Assembly (NCBI RefSeq): GCF_024362695.1
Contig: NC_065421.1
Location: forward strand, 12,648,598 to 12,712,597
Direction: 5' to 3'
Length of the DNA: 64,000 bases
From: Pectinophora gossypiella
Lineage: Eukaryota > Arthropoda > Insecta > Lepidoptera > Gelechiidae
The translations under genes and the position numbers were made by a program. This document shows, in pieces, positions 37,531-47,722 of this stretch. Position 1 is the first letter of the stretch, and every line of letters starts with the position of its first letter. The notes below the pieces were generated by a model. The model was not told the origin of the DNA, did not search any database, and saw nothing but the letters and a program-made list of their open reading frames with translations.

Positions 37531-38249
37531 CTAGCTTTTGCCCGCGACTTCGCCCGCGTGGTGTGTTATAAAAGAGAGATCTTTGTATGTGAGGGAGTGC
37601 ATAATATCAAATTTCAAGCATCTAACTTAAACGGTTTAGATTTTTCATACAAAAGGATTTTCCCGCTAATTCCCGTTCCCGTGGGAATTCCGGGAATTCC
37701 TTTCTTAGTGCACCTCTACGGTACCTAAGCTACGTCCCTTCAGAATCAGAATCAGAATCATATATTCAACGTAATTATCATGGATAAACTTGTTGAAGGT
37801 CAATGTAACATTTTGAATTTACGTCATTTCGCAAGGTGTTATGGCTGAGGAGAAGAAATGACAAGAAACTGCAACAGCAACACATCTTTTAAATCAATGA
37901 GGGTTCATTACAAGTTATTTAATAACTAGAGGAACACATTTAATACCCGACATGTTTATCATTTAGGTAATCATTAATCTTATAATAAGCTTTTTTACAT
38001 AAAGTAAGCTTCACGTGAGCTTTAAATTTATTCTCTGACAAATTTAAAACATTATGTGGTATTTTATTGTAAAAACGTATACATAACCCCAAAAAAGATG
38101 AATTTAATTTACTTAATCTAGAATTTTGAACAACAATTTTTTTTTATTCCTTGTATTGTAAGTATGCCTTCCACAAGTGCATACGTTTAGCCGTATAGGC
38201 TGTGCGTTGATATGTCAGTCAGTCAGTTTCTCCTTTTATATATTTAAGA
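37531..38249 (-). mobile_element. Helitron-like element copy 1, split by LINE-F
   Basis: On minus it starts TC(TTAAATATATAAAAGGAG) and ends GGGCAAAAGCTAG, inserted between A and T exactly as Helitrons do. CCGCGTGGTGTG lies near the 3' end. No Rep/helicase is encoded. LINE-F occupies about 37740-38166. Confidence 0.6.
37740..38166 (-). pseudogene. LINE-F 3' end
   Basis: (CAGAAT)n tail, AACTTGTTGAAGGTCAATGT, TTATGGCTGAGGAGAAGAAA, then minus-strand coding NLSENKFKAHVKLTLCKKAY. The flanking CCTTC is a possible target duplication. Confidence 0.8.
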
Positions 38250-38573
38250 TGGATCATACAGTGAAGACGCTGGGTCTAATAGCACGATAAAAAAAAAAGC
38301 CGACCCTGTGTAACAGGAAGTGGCGAGGACAAAGAAAAAGAGATATAGTTGTAGTGTATCGTCTCAATATAATTATATAAATAAATATCGGCTCGTTGCC
38401 ACACACTACGTCTTCACTCCACCCCCGAACATACCCGTACAGTTTACTTTTTTTTAATGTGGCCACCGCGTAGTGCATTGCCCGAGGCGACAGAATATAT
38501 GTGTGAATCGATTATATCGATTCAAGTATATTATAATATATTACATATGCATGCCGTGGGACACTGAGGGCTA
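38250..38573. other. unassigned sequence
   Basis: No gene or repeat is recognised. Confidence 0.4.
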
Positions 38574-38594
38574 ATAATAATAATAATAATAATA
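38574..38594 (+). repeat. (TAA)n microsatellite
   Basis: Seven TAA units at the start of the repeat that follows, probably its 3' tail in minus orientation. Confidence 0.9.
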
Positions 38595-38860
38595 GTCCCC
38601 CATAGCTCCAGTATCCCGGTCCACTAACCCCCAACCCAATAGCCCAGTTCCCTTTGTTCCCATAATCTGCAATAGTCCTACACGAACCGGGGATTGTCTT
38701 TGGGTGCACTCCCATAGTGCATGCAGGGATAATCGCCGGTTGGTGTCACACCACATTTAGATTAAACTGTCTTAAGGGGCCTCTACGTGTTGGTTTCGGT
38801 CCCACGCACGCCTTCCAAAAGTCCGGGCCTCCATAGGCCCGAGATATGAAAAAGAAAAAG
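38595..38860 (-). repeat. retroelement 3' region, unidentified
   Basis: GTCCCCCATAGCTCCAGTAT, CCTTTGTTCCCATAATCTGC, CACCACATTTAGATTAAACT and AGTCCGGGCCTCCATAGGCC. The (TAA)n edge suggests a LINE-type tail. I know the sequence as a lepidopteran repeat but not its class. Confidence 0.5.
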
Positions 38861-38974
38861 ACATACAATAATAATAATTACATATTTATTTATATATTTA
38901 ATTATACCTACGTGTATTACAATAAGATGTTTTATATACTTATGTAAACACTACAATAGTGATTGGTAAAAGGA

Positions 38975-39066
38975 ACAGAAGGATCAAAAAGCTTTGGCAG
39001 CGATTCATTCAATCACAAAAACATTATTGCAATTTGACATTCGCGCATATGAAAGTAAGTGCGCGA
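38975..39066. mobile_element. MITE-R fragment
   Basis: GCGATTCATTCAATCACAAA, ATTGCAATTTGACATTCGCG and TAAGTGCGCGATGCCAAC. Confidence 0.5.
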
Positions 39067-39205
39067 TGCCAACAATCATTTATTCAACGTGATTGTCACG
39101 GAAAAATTGGGATGAAAAAATTTGAATGCCATCGAAACGACAAGGAGAAGAACTCGTTGAAGGTCAATGTAACATTTTTAAAACGTCATTTCGCAAGGTG
39201 TTATG
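39067..39205 (-). pseudogene. LINE-F 3' UTR with internal insertion
   Basis: ATCATTTATTCAACGTGATT and then, after about 50 foreign bases, GTTGAAGGTCAATGTAACAT and TTTCGCAAGGTGTTATGGC. Confidence 0.65.
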
Positions 39206-39206
39206 G

Positions 39207-39300
39207 CTGCATACATACATAAACACACGCGTATTTCCCACCGGGGTAAGCAGTGACTATGGAATTCTTATGAATGAATGTGTGAATGTTATTAAATTTG
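39207..39300 (+). repeat. N-repeat
   Basis: TACATACATAAACACACGCG, TATTTCCCACCGGGGTAAGC and AGTGACTATGGAATTC. It is fused to the LINE-F fragment. Confidence 0.75.
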
Positions 39301-39599
39301 TGTATGTATGTATAATATATTCCTAGTCTAAATTCAGTAGCAAATGAACTCCATATTCGTAGATTGTTATGACAGTTTGTATGCAGCGAGTGCAGTCCTG
39401 TCGACTGTATGAGAATTAGATTTAGCTACATTTATACAGTCTTCCTCTATTTCGACTGGGGAACCAAACTCAGTTTAATAAAGTGAAGCAGAGCTAACCA
39501 GATTCTATGGAGGCTAGAACTAACCATGTTTACATTACAGCATAAACTTTCTCAAAAACTTTATTGCCTAAGTCAATAACGCATAATTAAAAATGTACA

Positions 39600-39785
39600 T
39601 TGAAATTTAAAAATATCCCTAATCAGTAGGTAACATGGTTACACTTTGAATCGTCATTTTTACATAACGAACGTCTCATCCGCCTAAAACTACTACAACT
39701 TTTCACAACCTGTATAGCCGGGGAAAAGAAGCTGCAAAAAATACCTCGGCACTGGGCACTAGACGTTCTTTTACAAATTCAAATA
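39600..39785 (-). repeat. Rep-H copy 1
   Basis: CAGTAGGTAACATGGTTACA, ACATAACGAACGTCTCATCC, TGTATAGCCGGGGAAAAGAA and ACTAGACGTTCTTTTA. The AT-rich edge at the left suggests a 3' terminus on minus. Confidence 0.75.
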
Positions 39786-39804
39786 GAAAAAAAAAAACAA
39801 TTTT

Positions 39805-39985
39805 AGAAATATTTTTATTCAGTAGATAACATGATGACACTCTGAATCGTAATTTTTACATAACGAACGTCTCATCCGCCTAAAAGTACTGCAGCTTCAT
39901 AACCTATAGCCGGGGAAAAGAAGTTGCAAGAAAAACTTCAGCACAAAGCACTAGTTAGTTCTTTTAAAAATAAACATGTAATATT
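39805..39985 (-). repeat. Rep-H copy 2, tandem
   Basis: CAGTAGATAACATGATGACA, ACATAACGAACGTCTCATCC and CTATAGCCGGGGAAAAGAAG. It has the same orientation as copy 1, with a period of about 205 bp. Confidence 0.75.
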
Positions 39986-40091
39986 GTTATTCAGACGTTA
40001 AATTACATTAGACGTTAAAAACCAGAATAGCAATGGCAAAACGAGCGTTCCATGGCAAGGAGTACAATATTCAAGGTCAAAATAGCCCCAC

Positions 40092-40461
40092 CATGGATGT
40101 GAAACTTGGACGCTGACACAGAAAGACAGAGAGAGTCTTGAGGCCTTTGAAATGTGGTGTTGAAGAAGGATGGAAAGAATAAGTTGGACGGAAAGGGTTA
40201 CTAATGAAGAAGTGCTAGTTATTGAGGACAGAAGAGAAAAAATGTTTGGACATTAAATAAGACACGACGAATTTATTAAAAACATCATAAAGGGGAAGAT
40301 AGAAGAAAAGAGCAATGGGAAAACCAAGACGAGCTTACATGGAACAAATCAAAGAGAAGACGAAGGTCTTGTTTTACAAGGAAGTCAAAGAATTGGCTTT
40401 TGATAAACAACAATGAAGGATGCTAAGCATGGCTCTTAAATTGATGATGATGATAATGATG
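40092..40461 (+). pseudogene. LINE-E C-terminus, longest upstream reach
   Basis: Reads CETWTLTQKDRESLEAFEMW, RRMERISWTERVTNEEVL, IRHDEFIKNIIKGKIEEK and RAYMEQIKEKTKVLFYKEVK. The CETWTL...LEAFEMW block is just after the RT domain in RTE-like elements. Stops and a deletion near 40220 and 40255 disable it. (GATGAT) tail. Confidence 0.8.
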
Positions 40462-41183
40462 ATCCGACCTAAGTATATACGGTTAATTATTTCCTATTTG
40501 AAAATAGGAATGCACGGGAATAACCGCTTGGGAATCAATGTTAGACAGCGAAGTTACTGAAATTGTATTCGATATTTTTTTCCGTCTTGGGCCCTATGCC
40601 GAGGTTTTCCTTGTCCTCGGCTATACAAGCCTGCGAATATCCACCAAAGATCCATGGTGCTTCTAGGGAGTTATTAGGGAGTTATATATAGTTACAAACA
40701 ATTTCAAAAAGCGGCTTGGATAGGGCCCTAGCTAAACCGGGTCTAGACCAAACCAGTTTCTAGGCCAAAAGACTAACTCAAAACGGTCACACTTCAACAA
40801 CATTAAAAACAAAAAACTCATTCATAAAAAGAATAACATAAAACAAAAGCCGTGAGACAAAAATCAAAATGGCCGAGGCCATTCATCGAGCACCGAAAGT
40901 AATTTTCACAGTAATCAGTCGATTCGGACAGTGGAAAAAGAAACATGATATTTGAACAAAAATAAATTTGGCTTCAGCCCCTATTCAACCCTTTTGCACA
41001 ATAAATTCCGAATTAATTAAATTGCCCGACATCTTGGGATGACGAATCGATTTGCTATTTAACGTAGGGACTCCATTTTGTTTTCGTATCTGTTACACTT
41101 TTATACTAGGGACGTAAAGAAATAACTTATTTCGAACTCAACACGCCTGTATCAGCAAATTAAAAAATAAATAAATTAAAAAT
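40462..41183. other. mostly unassigned; small Rep-H-like piece
   Basis: TATGCCGAGGTTTTCCTTG, CTCGGCTATACAAGCCTG (40590-40640) is an inverted Rep-H relic. The rest is unrecognised. Confidence 0.4.
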
Positions 41184-41345
41184 TCAAATGTATTTTTATT
41201 CAGTAGGTAAGATAGTTACATTTTGTATCGTCATTTTTAAATAACGAACGTTTCATCCGCTTAAAACTACTGCAGCTTCTCACAACCTGTATAGCCGGGG
41301 AAAAGGAGCTGCTAGAAAAACCTCGGCACAAAAGGGGAAAGCAGA
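41184..41345 (-). repeat. Rep-H copy 3
   Basis: CAAATGTATTTTTATTCAGT, AATAACGAACGTTTCATCCG and CAGCTTCTCACAACCTGTAT. Confidence 0.75.
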
Positions 41346-41559
41346 GCTTGTCTACCTATTATTTAAACTCACTTCTCGCCAGCTACGGTTTTCCAGACTA
41401 GGTCAGGGAGTAAGCCTATTGCTATTAACCGGGCAAAAACCTAAAAATCGCATGATATCAATTATTTATTTATTTAATAAACACACGTAACAGGTTACAG
41501 ACACAAATCTTATGAAATAATACACTTATACAATTATATTGTATATGATCCAAACATGA

Positions 41560-41909
41560 ATGAGGGATTTTCCAAATTAAGTTCTTTGAAAATGACAGAT
41601 GGCGTTGTTGAGCTTAAAATGCTGACAGTACGGCTAACGGACCAAAGTAAAGAAAAAACTATGTACTTAGTGTTGACATTCTCTTTGGCCATAAAGTATT
41701 TATTTTAAATGGATCTGGCTGCTACAAACTCGTTATATACTATGATTTTTTTAGGCTACGGTTTACTGGCTGTATGGGCTATGTTCCCTTTGCCTGTCGG
41801 ACGGACACAATAACAAAAAATAAATGGCTATGGTTACAATATAACTTCCTAAACTGTACAACGCCATCTAGGTGATTTTTAAAGAACGTAAGCTGGAAAG
41901 TCTCTCATT
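41560..41909. mobile_element. MITE-W copy 1
   Basis: Inverted arms: TGAGGGATTTTCCAAATTAA, GTTCTTTGAAAATGAC, AGATGGCGTTGTT at the left and ACAACGCCATCTAGG, TTTAAAGAACGTAAGCTGGA, AAGTCTCTCA at the right. The interior includes GGCTGTATGGGCTATGTTCC, shared with 53.87 kb. Confidence 0.7.
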
Positions 41910-41925
41910 CAAACTCCTTAAAAAC

Positions 41926-42299
41926 CTCAACATAATATTTGCTGTTACTATCGATATTAGCGTAAATACTAGCTGCAACATTTAACAGTGACAGTAAAGG
42001 GACGTCCCTAATTAGCGGTTCAGGGACGATGCAGACAATTACTCTGTTTTCACCAGCTCACTGTAAAATAACGTTTATCAACGTCTAAATTTACATAAAT
42101 TGAAAAGTCACTTTTCTTATGACAGGCCAAGAAATATTTGGCAAATATTTAGAAGACGTCATATTGAAGGCACGAAAAGCCGGGCCTGTCGAATCTCCAG
42201 AAGAAGAAGTAGTAGTAAGCAGACTATGTGAAGCGGGATAACGCTATGGAGATAATTATGATAATTTGATAATACACTCTTTATGTCTCACTCTCTAGT
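41926..42299. other. unassigned sequence
   Basis: No gene or repeat recognised. Confidence 0.4.
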
Positions 42300-42545
42300 G
42301 ACCCCGATACCGACCCCGACGGCGTGGTCGACGATTTCCCTCAATCAGCGCTTATCGCTATCGACCCACTAGGGTCGATTAATTCTTTTAAATATTCTTC
42401 CTCTCAGTCGACGCACTGAACCGAGGTTCGCGCCCAACTGGGCAACCTCAGGTCTGTTGTTTTAAACGTTGTGTTGTGAGAGCCTTCAACGCTCCTCATT
42501 TGTCCGATCAACTATTTAATGCCATCTGCGGCAAATCTAAATCAC
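42300..42545 (+). repeat. Rep-J
   Basis: CGATACCGACCCCGACGGCG, CTATCGACCCACTAGGGTCG, GAACCGAGGTTCGCGCCCAA and CATCTGCGGCAAATCTA. The tail is cut before the poly-A and fused to an M-repeat. Confidence 0.8.
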
Positions 42546-42641
42546 GCTCTAGTTACTACGCTAATACTTAACGGGGTGGGCAAAGTTACAAGTAATAATA
42601 AAGACAGCTAAAAGTCACTTCTGATAGAAAGTTCTACATGG
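42546..42641 (+). repeat. M-repeat fragment
   Basis: TAACGGGGTGGGCAAAGTTA, CAAGTAATAATAAAGACAGC, then decay. Confidence 0.55.
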
Positions 42642-42649
42642 AATCACCA

Positions 42650-42740
42650 TCCGTATAGTGGAAAATTCCAATTGATATTAGCTCAGAATGAAGGCCTGAA
42701 TCATCCCTTAAAGTTTTCGTTACGATGTCACTAACACCCT
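42650..42740. mobile_element. MITE-G copy 8, right half
   Basis: GTGGAAAATTCCAATTGATA, ATCCCTTAAAGTTTTCGTTA and CGATGTCACTAACACCCT. The left half is missing. Confidence 0.8.
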
Positions 42741-42931
42741 TCTTCTTCTATCGTGTGAGTTGAATTCCCAAACTCATCAACCCTGGTGTTAGGGTTATTA
42801 TTGAGCCGCCAGAGGCCCTTGACATGGCTCATGTAACGACTACTTACTTACATCAATAAGTAGTAACCGGGACCAACGCCTTAACGTGCCTTCCGAAGCA
42901 CGGATCATCTTACTTTTTGGACAATCAGGTG
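42741..42931 (-). mobile_element. SINE-A, 5'-truncated, inserted in a MITE-G end
   Basis: Tail to core on plus, ending at GGACAATCAGGTG. The target duplication (A)CTAACACCC lies on both sides (42730-42739, 42932-42941), so the SINE entered the MITE terminus. Confidence 0.85.
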
Positions 42932-42941
42932 ACTAACACCC

Positions 42942-43254
42942 CGTATAGGACACATTAGTTTAAACAGAATCTAATTTATACCAGACTTCACTATTACAAA
43001 TAATTAATTATAATTAAATCAAATCGCTTAAATAATTTAGTTTACAAATAAATTCAATTATTTACAGTTCACGCAATTTCGTTAGTAATTTAAATTCATA
43101 TTTGATTACATTTATGAGATCATTAGTTACTGATGTATTGATATGTAATCATATTCTCGTTGATTGTTGATACAAATCCAAAAATATTTATTCGTGAATG
43201 TTGCATATTACAAGATATTTATTACAGTGTTGTCATCGGTCTCAGCACATTCAG
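42942..43254. other. unassigned AT-rich sequence
   Basis: No gene or repeat recognised. Confidence 0.4.
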
Positions 43255-43841
43255 CCAAGAACAGCGCTATTTATAATCTCCGTTGTCGGGAGTCTTTAAG
43301 AGAGCTGTTTAAAGAAATAAATATACTGACGGTCGCAAGTCAATATATTTATGAAAACATTATGTATGTACGTAAAAATGTATCTCTCCTTCCGAGAAAC
43401 TGTGAAAGGCATACTTACAATACAAGGAAATAAAATAAAATTGTTGTTCAAAATTCTAGATTAAGTAAATTAAATTCATCTTTTTTTGGGTTATGTATAC
43501 GTTTTTACAATAAAATACCAGAAAATATTTTAAATTTATCAGATAATAAATTTAAAGCTCACGTGAAGCTTGCTTTATGTAAAAAAGCTTATTATAAGAT
43601 TAATGATTACCTAAATGATAAAAATGTCTGGTATTGAATGTGTTCCTCTAGTTATTAAATAACTTGTAATGTGTACCATTGGTTTATAAAAGATGTGTTG
43701 CTTTTGCAGTTTCTTGTCATTTCTTCTTCTCAGCCATAACACCTTGCGAAATGACGTAAATTCAAAAATGTTACATTGACCTTCAACAAGTTTATCCATG
43801 ATAATTATGTTGAATAAATGATTCTGATTTCTGATTTCTGA
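43255..43841 (+). pseudogene. LINE-F, longest copy, RT C-terminus and 3' UTR
   Basis: The frame from 43255 reads RCRESLRELFKEINILTVAS, QYIYENIMYVRKNVSLLPRN, CERHTYNTRK and stop. It continues in the next frame as SKLNSSFLGLCIRFYNKIPE, NILNLSDNKFKAHVKLALCK and KAYYKINDYLNDKNVWY. S/CRxLFKxxxILT...YIYE and FYNKIP...KKAYY are C-terminal marks of CR1/jockey-like RTs. One frameshift near 43430 and the loss of the whole RT core make it dead. The 3' end is tandem TGATTTC. Confidence 0.85.
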
Positions 43842-43993
43842 ATTGGCATAGGAATTTAAAATTGACATGCATATAACAAACTAAACTTGAGAAATCAACA
43901 TAATAATTTATGAACTTGACAATCAACGTAATAATATCGTAGTATTGTAGGTTGGTATTTATATAATTACGTTTTTAGGGATTATTATAAAGT

Positions 43994-44088
43994 GGAGGAA
44001 GCAAGAGGAGTATGTCAGGATCGAAGCAAATGTTATTCAAATGTTAGTGTTTACTTTGGAGGGTAATAGGCGTGAGTTTCTATATCGT
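43994..44088 (-). repeat. N-repeat
   Basis: GTGGAGGAAGCAAGAGGAGT, ATGTCAGGATCGAAGCAAAT and TAATAGGCGTGAGTTTCTAT (inverse of N). Confidence 0.75.
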
Positions 44089-44095
44089 CATTAAC

Positions 44096-44312
44096 GTAAG
44101 AGCCTCTTGTCGGCGTAGCATTCTCCATTCTTGTCTATCGAGTGCCAATTCTTTGACTTCCTTATAAAACACGTCGCATGTAAGCTCTCCTTGGTCTTCC
44201 CCTTTCTCTCTTTCCTTTTAGCTTCCCTTCTATGAGGTTTTTAATAAATTCGTCGAGTCTTTTTAAATGTCCAATTATGTTGCCTAACCTGTCGTCTCTC
44301 GTCTTTTGTTCA
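44096..44312 (-). pseudogene. LINE-E C-terminus
   Basis: On minus: RRRLGNIIGHLKRLDEFI-like, KNLIEGKLKGK, ...VFYKEVKELALDRQEWRMLR-like and RQEAL. The reading frame is mostly kept but the 5' end is lost. Confidence 0.75.
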
Positions 44313-44354
44313 GTTTATTATGCTAGGTATATATTTTAGAGATCGAATTTACTA

Positions 44355-44508
44355 GGACACCACAGTGGCGCCAATACACCACGTTGGCGCAACCACCAAC
44401 AAAATGTATGCAGTTGTATAAAGGGTACCTCACCTAGTTGCGCAACCAATTCGTTACCGGCAACAGAATTCCGAGTACCTTCCCGCTGGTGGCGCAACCA
44501 TGGTGTCC
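44355..44508. mobile_element. 154-bp mini-MITE with TA target
   Basis: TA|GGACACCACAGTGGCGCC and GGCGCAACCATGGTGTCC|TA are imperfect inverses. The interior repeats TGGCGCAACC and TTGCGCAACC several times, so it can fold many ways. Confidence 0.65.
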
Positions 44509-45084
44509 TATTGAGACAGGGCGCTAAATGTTGAAATGATAAAATATCATCAGATAAGTAATTTTGCGACGACGTCAATATAAGATCTAGGTTTAATGAT
44601 ACCTTTTCGCTTTGCGATAGACTTTAATGTAGTTAGTTATATTACTATCTAGACTACCTGAGACCGACCTATAAAAATCAATAGAAATGTTATCTGTTGT
44701 CATTCATTACTTGTTCGTGTTCTTATGTTTATAATATCACAGTTTAATAAAAGCTGTTCATCATCACGGCATGTCATGAAATTCGTCATGATTCTGCGTG
44801 TCATCATTTTACTTGTAGCCCTGTCCAACCCATTAGGGATCACGAGCGTTAATTCATTTACGATAAGGTGCAAAAGTCCAATCAGTTTCTTGCAAAGTAA
44901 TAAATTAACTGGTTTCACTTAAGACCTCCGGGTTACATGTCGTTTCTGTAATAGACCAAAAACACCTACAAAAACATACATTTTAAAAATATGACAACTA
45001 ATCAATGGTTCATAAATGGTTAATTGGTCGGTGTACTGCGGAACGGAAGGCGATTGGGACAACCACCGTTCTACACGCCGCGCG
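44509..45084. other. unassigned sequence
   Basis: No gene or repeat recognised. A GC-rich run CACGCCGCGCGCCGTATC lies at about 45075-45092. Confidence 0.4.
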
Positions 45085-45150
45085 CCGTATCTATGGAGTA
45101 ATGAAGGCGATTACTCCACCGACAAGAGCGTAGCTCTTAAATAAAGAGAG
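45085..45150 (+). pseudogene. LINE-E subfamily 2 terminus
   Basis: GATTACTCCACCGACAAGAG, CGTAGCTCTTAAATAAAGAG and a short (AG)n, as at 28080-28187 but without the expansion. Confidence 0.8.
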
Positions 45151-45574
45151 AGAATGGTTCATAATTTCACTTCTGTTTACAAATAATTCGCTGGGCTCAG
45201 TGACTGCACTTTTTCTCTTTGATTGTGCCTATGCATGTGTGTTTTAGACCCCTCCTTCTCTCAAAGGAATCAATATAAGCGAGCTTCGACGACATACCAT
45301 TACCATAAGAATATGGGCATCTTCATCATTCCCGAGTTCCCTCGACAAATCATCATTCAACGTCTGACTTTGAATAATTTGGGGGTAATCGAAGAAGGGA
45401 GGGGGGGATTGTCGGTGGTATTAGTACATATCCATGTATTCTATTTCCTTATTTGAATAACGGCTGAAAGTTGGGGTTATACACTGACGTCCTATTAAGA
45501 AATAGACTCACATTCACTATGGAGCTTTCCTTAAAAAGTCGTCCGAACCGTGTTGTAAATTCGTTTATATTAAA
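45151..45574. other. unassigned sequence
   Basis: No gene or repeat recognised. A G-run lies near 45403. Confidence 0.4.
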
Positions 45575-45974
45575 CTAGCTTTTGCCCGCGACTTCGTCCG
45601 CGTGGTGTGTTATAAAATAAAGATATTTGTGTGTGTGGGAGTGCATGTCAAATTTCAAGCATCTAACTTATGCAGTTTCGATTTTTTCATACAAATGTTT
45701 CTTCCCGCTAACTCCCGTTTCCGTGGGATAATAATAGTGCAATATCCTGTTGCAACTAAGCTTTAAAAGCGTCTAACTTAAATGGTTTAGATTTTTCATA
45801 CAAAAGGATTTTCCCGCTAATTCCCGTTCCCGTGAGAATTCCGGGAATTCCTTTCATAGTGCACCTCTACGGTACCTAAGCTACGTCCCTTCCAAATTTC
45901 AAGTGCCTACGTTTAGCCGTTTAGGCTGTGCGTTGATATGTCAGTCAGTCAGTTTCTCCTTTTATATATTTAGA
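45575..45974 (-). mobile_element. Helitron-like element copy 2, complete (400 bp)
   Basis: On minus it starts TCTAAATATATAAAAGGAGA, then (CTGA)3 and ATATCAACGCACAG, and ends CGCGGGCAAAAGCTAG, between A and T. It carries an internal near-duplicate (CATCTAACTTA...GATTTTTTCATACAAA twice) and two GGGAATTCC-like palindromes. Non-autonomous. Confidence 0.65.
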
Positions 45975-46091
45975 TTACATAGATAAACAAACAACTACAT
46001 TAATAACTTCGTTGCCTCAAATAAAGATGTTATAGCTATTCTAATAGACTGCAATATCGGTTGAACAGAACAGAAGCGTGAGTAGTCCACA

Positions 46092-46117
46092 TTGCGATGG
46101 GCTAACCTCTGACTAGA
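46092..46117 (+). repeat. Rep-L short fragment
   Basis: CATTGCGATGGGCTAACCTC and TGACTAG only. Confidence 0.35.
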
Positions 46118-46225
46118 AGCTGCAGTTGTTTGAGTTTGAGACGTTCGTTATATAAAAATATGACGATTCAAAGAGTAACTATGTTACCTACTGAATAAAT
46201 ATATTGAATTTGAATAATTAGACCT
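46118..46225 (+). repeat. Rep-H copy 4, opposite orientation
   Basis: AAGCTGCAGTTGTTTGAG, GAGACGTTCGTTATATAAAA, TGACGATTCAAAGAGTAACT and TACCTACTGAATAAATATAT, ending in TTTGAATAAT. The tail is at the 3' side, which supports retroposition. Confidence 0.75.
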
Positions 46226-46511
46226 TTTCATTCCTTCTTAATCCAAAAAAAACGACAAGAAACCCAAAAAAAACGTAAAAGAAAATTTTCAAGAAGCTAA
46301 TTTTGTATTATAGATACCCAAGAGGGCCGAAGGAGGAAAATACCTCCCTCAACAATCAACTAAAGCCGTCCTTCTAGCGAAATAACTAATTTGATTTCTA
46401 AAGGAGCCTCTTAAATTTTGTAATCTGCGCGATAACAAGTTTATTTAAAAACTAAATTAAGTTTGATGTGTGTTAGCATTGCCACAGAAAACATATCGTC
46501 GGCTTATAGTC
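46226..46511. other. unassigned sequence
   Basis: CAAAAAAAACGACAAGAAAC and CCAAAAAAAACG is a small tandem repeat near 46245-46275. Nothing else is recognised. Confidence 0.4.
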
Positions 46512-46832
46512 ATCTTCTATCGTGTAGGTTGTGAGGTGGAGTACCAACCTCATCAACCCTGGTGTCAGGGTTACTATTGAGCCGCCAAAGGCCCCTGACA
46601 TGGCTCATGTAACGACTACTTACATCAGTATGTAGTAACCGGGACCAACGGCTTAACGTGCCTTCCGAAGCACGGATCATCTTACTTTCGGACAAGCAGG
46701 GTGATCAATCTGTAATGTCCTTACCAAACTACCACCACAAAGTAACTTTTGTGATATGTCCCCACCGGGAATCGAACCCAGGACTTCCGGATCGAGAGCT
46801 AATGCTGAACCACTGGACTACGGAGGTTGTTA
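46512..46832 (-). mobile_element. SINE-A, full length
   Basis: On minus: AACCTCCGTAGTCCAGTGGT, GGAAGTCCTGGGTTCGATTC (B box), spacer, core (ATCCGTGCTTCGGAAGGCAC) and tail ACACGATAGAAGA. Small indels lie at 46725-46740. Confidence 0.9.
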
Positions 46833-47324
46833 TAGTACTTGGACGGTTTATAGTGAAAACTAAGCGCCTGTTTGAAAAGTCACATGCTGATGTGAATTTC
46901 AGCGACAAAACCTAGGTTGACTTTAATTTCAATAATTTTTTATCAATAACTTGTCTATTGTTAACAAAAATTACACTCGGGCTTACGTGGTTTTCACTTT
47001 AAGATACCTACTACACACGTACGGTACTACGTATAGAAAGGGCAATCACTTCCCCCCACACGTCATCTTTCACAAAATAAACAAATCTATCTGTCAGGTT
47101 TCAAGTCATTTGAAGTGAGACGCGTAGTTCGACTACCTTTGTTTATTGAGCTGTGACGTCACGATCATAAATAATTAAAAAGGACCTATGTTTACACATT
47201 TCTCTTCCGACCCCATCACTTTTAACATAGTTTTTAAGGTTTCGAACCAAAATTGTAAAAATGTAACTCTCATGGTGAGAGTAACGGTCAAAAAGCGTCG
47301 CCCCCCCATATTTTTTTGTTCTTA
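46833..47324. other. unassigned sequence
   Basis: GTGACGTCAC (47154-47163) is a perfect CRE-like palindrome, but isolated. No repeat or gene recognised. Confidence 0.4.
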
Positions 47325-47415
47325 GAGAGCTTAGTGAGGTGTGGGTACTTAGTACATCTTGCGATGGATTTACCTCTGAGTAGCCCATAAGAATATAGTC
47401 ATGTGCTAATGTGGC
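47325..47415 (+). repeat. Rep-L 3' part, target of MITE-X
   Basis: GAGCTTAGTGAGGTGTGGGT, ACTTAGTACATCTTGCGATG and GATTTACCTCTGAGTAGCCC, ending in GCTAATGT, which is duplicated after MITE-X. Confidence 0.7.
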
Positions 47416-47722
47416 TTCATGGTCATCTGATCCCACATAAAAATCGTCCCGCGGGCTGAATGACCCCTGCTGAATGACCCCGCGGGCTCAGACGACTACT
47501 ACATTCAACCAAAGGGTCTACTCGGCCCACAGATTTATAATAGTGGTAGAGAGTGGTCGACTGAACCCGCGGGCTAAGTAAACCCTTTAGCGGTAGAGAG
47601 TGGACAACTGAACCCGCGGGCTCAGTTGTCCAGACAGGTGGAACGACTCACCCACGCAAAAAATCGAAAGGGGTCATTCAGCCCGCGGGACGATTTTTAT
47701 GTGGGATCAGATGACCATGAAG
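47416..47722. mobile_element. MITE-X, complete, with 8-bp target duplication
   Basis: CTTCATGGTCATCTGATCCC, then CACATAAAAATCGTCCCGCG at the left and the exact inverse at the right. The interior has one reversed 47-bp-type unit and two variant units (CGGTAGAGAGTGG, CTGAACCCGCGGGC). GCTAATGT occurs on both sides, 2 bp outside the arms. An 8-bp duplication fits hAT-type insertion, though the termini are not typical. Confidence 0.8.

Noticed and set aside
47154..47163. CRE site GTGACGTCAC as a promoter element
   Set aside because: A single 10-bp palindrome in unassigned DNA with no gene near; expected by chance over 64 kb at this scale.
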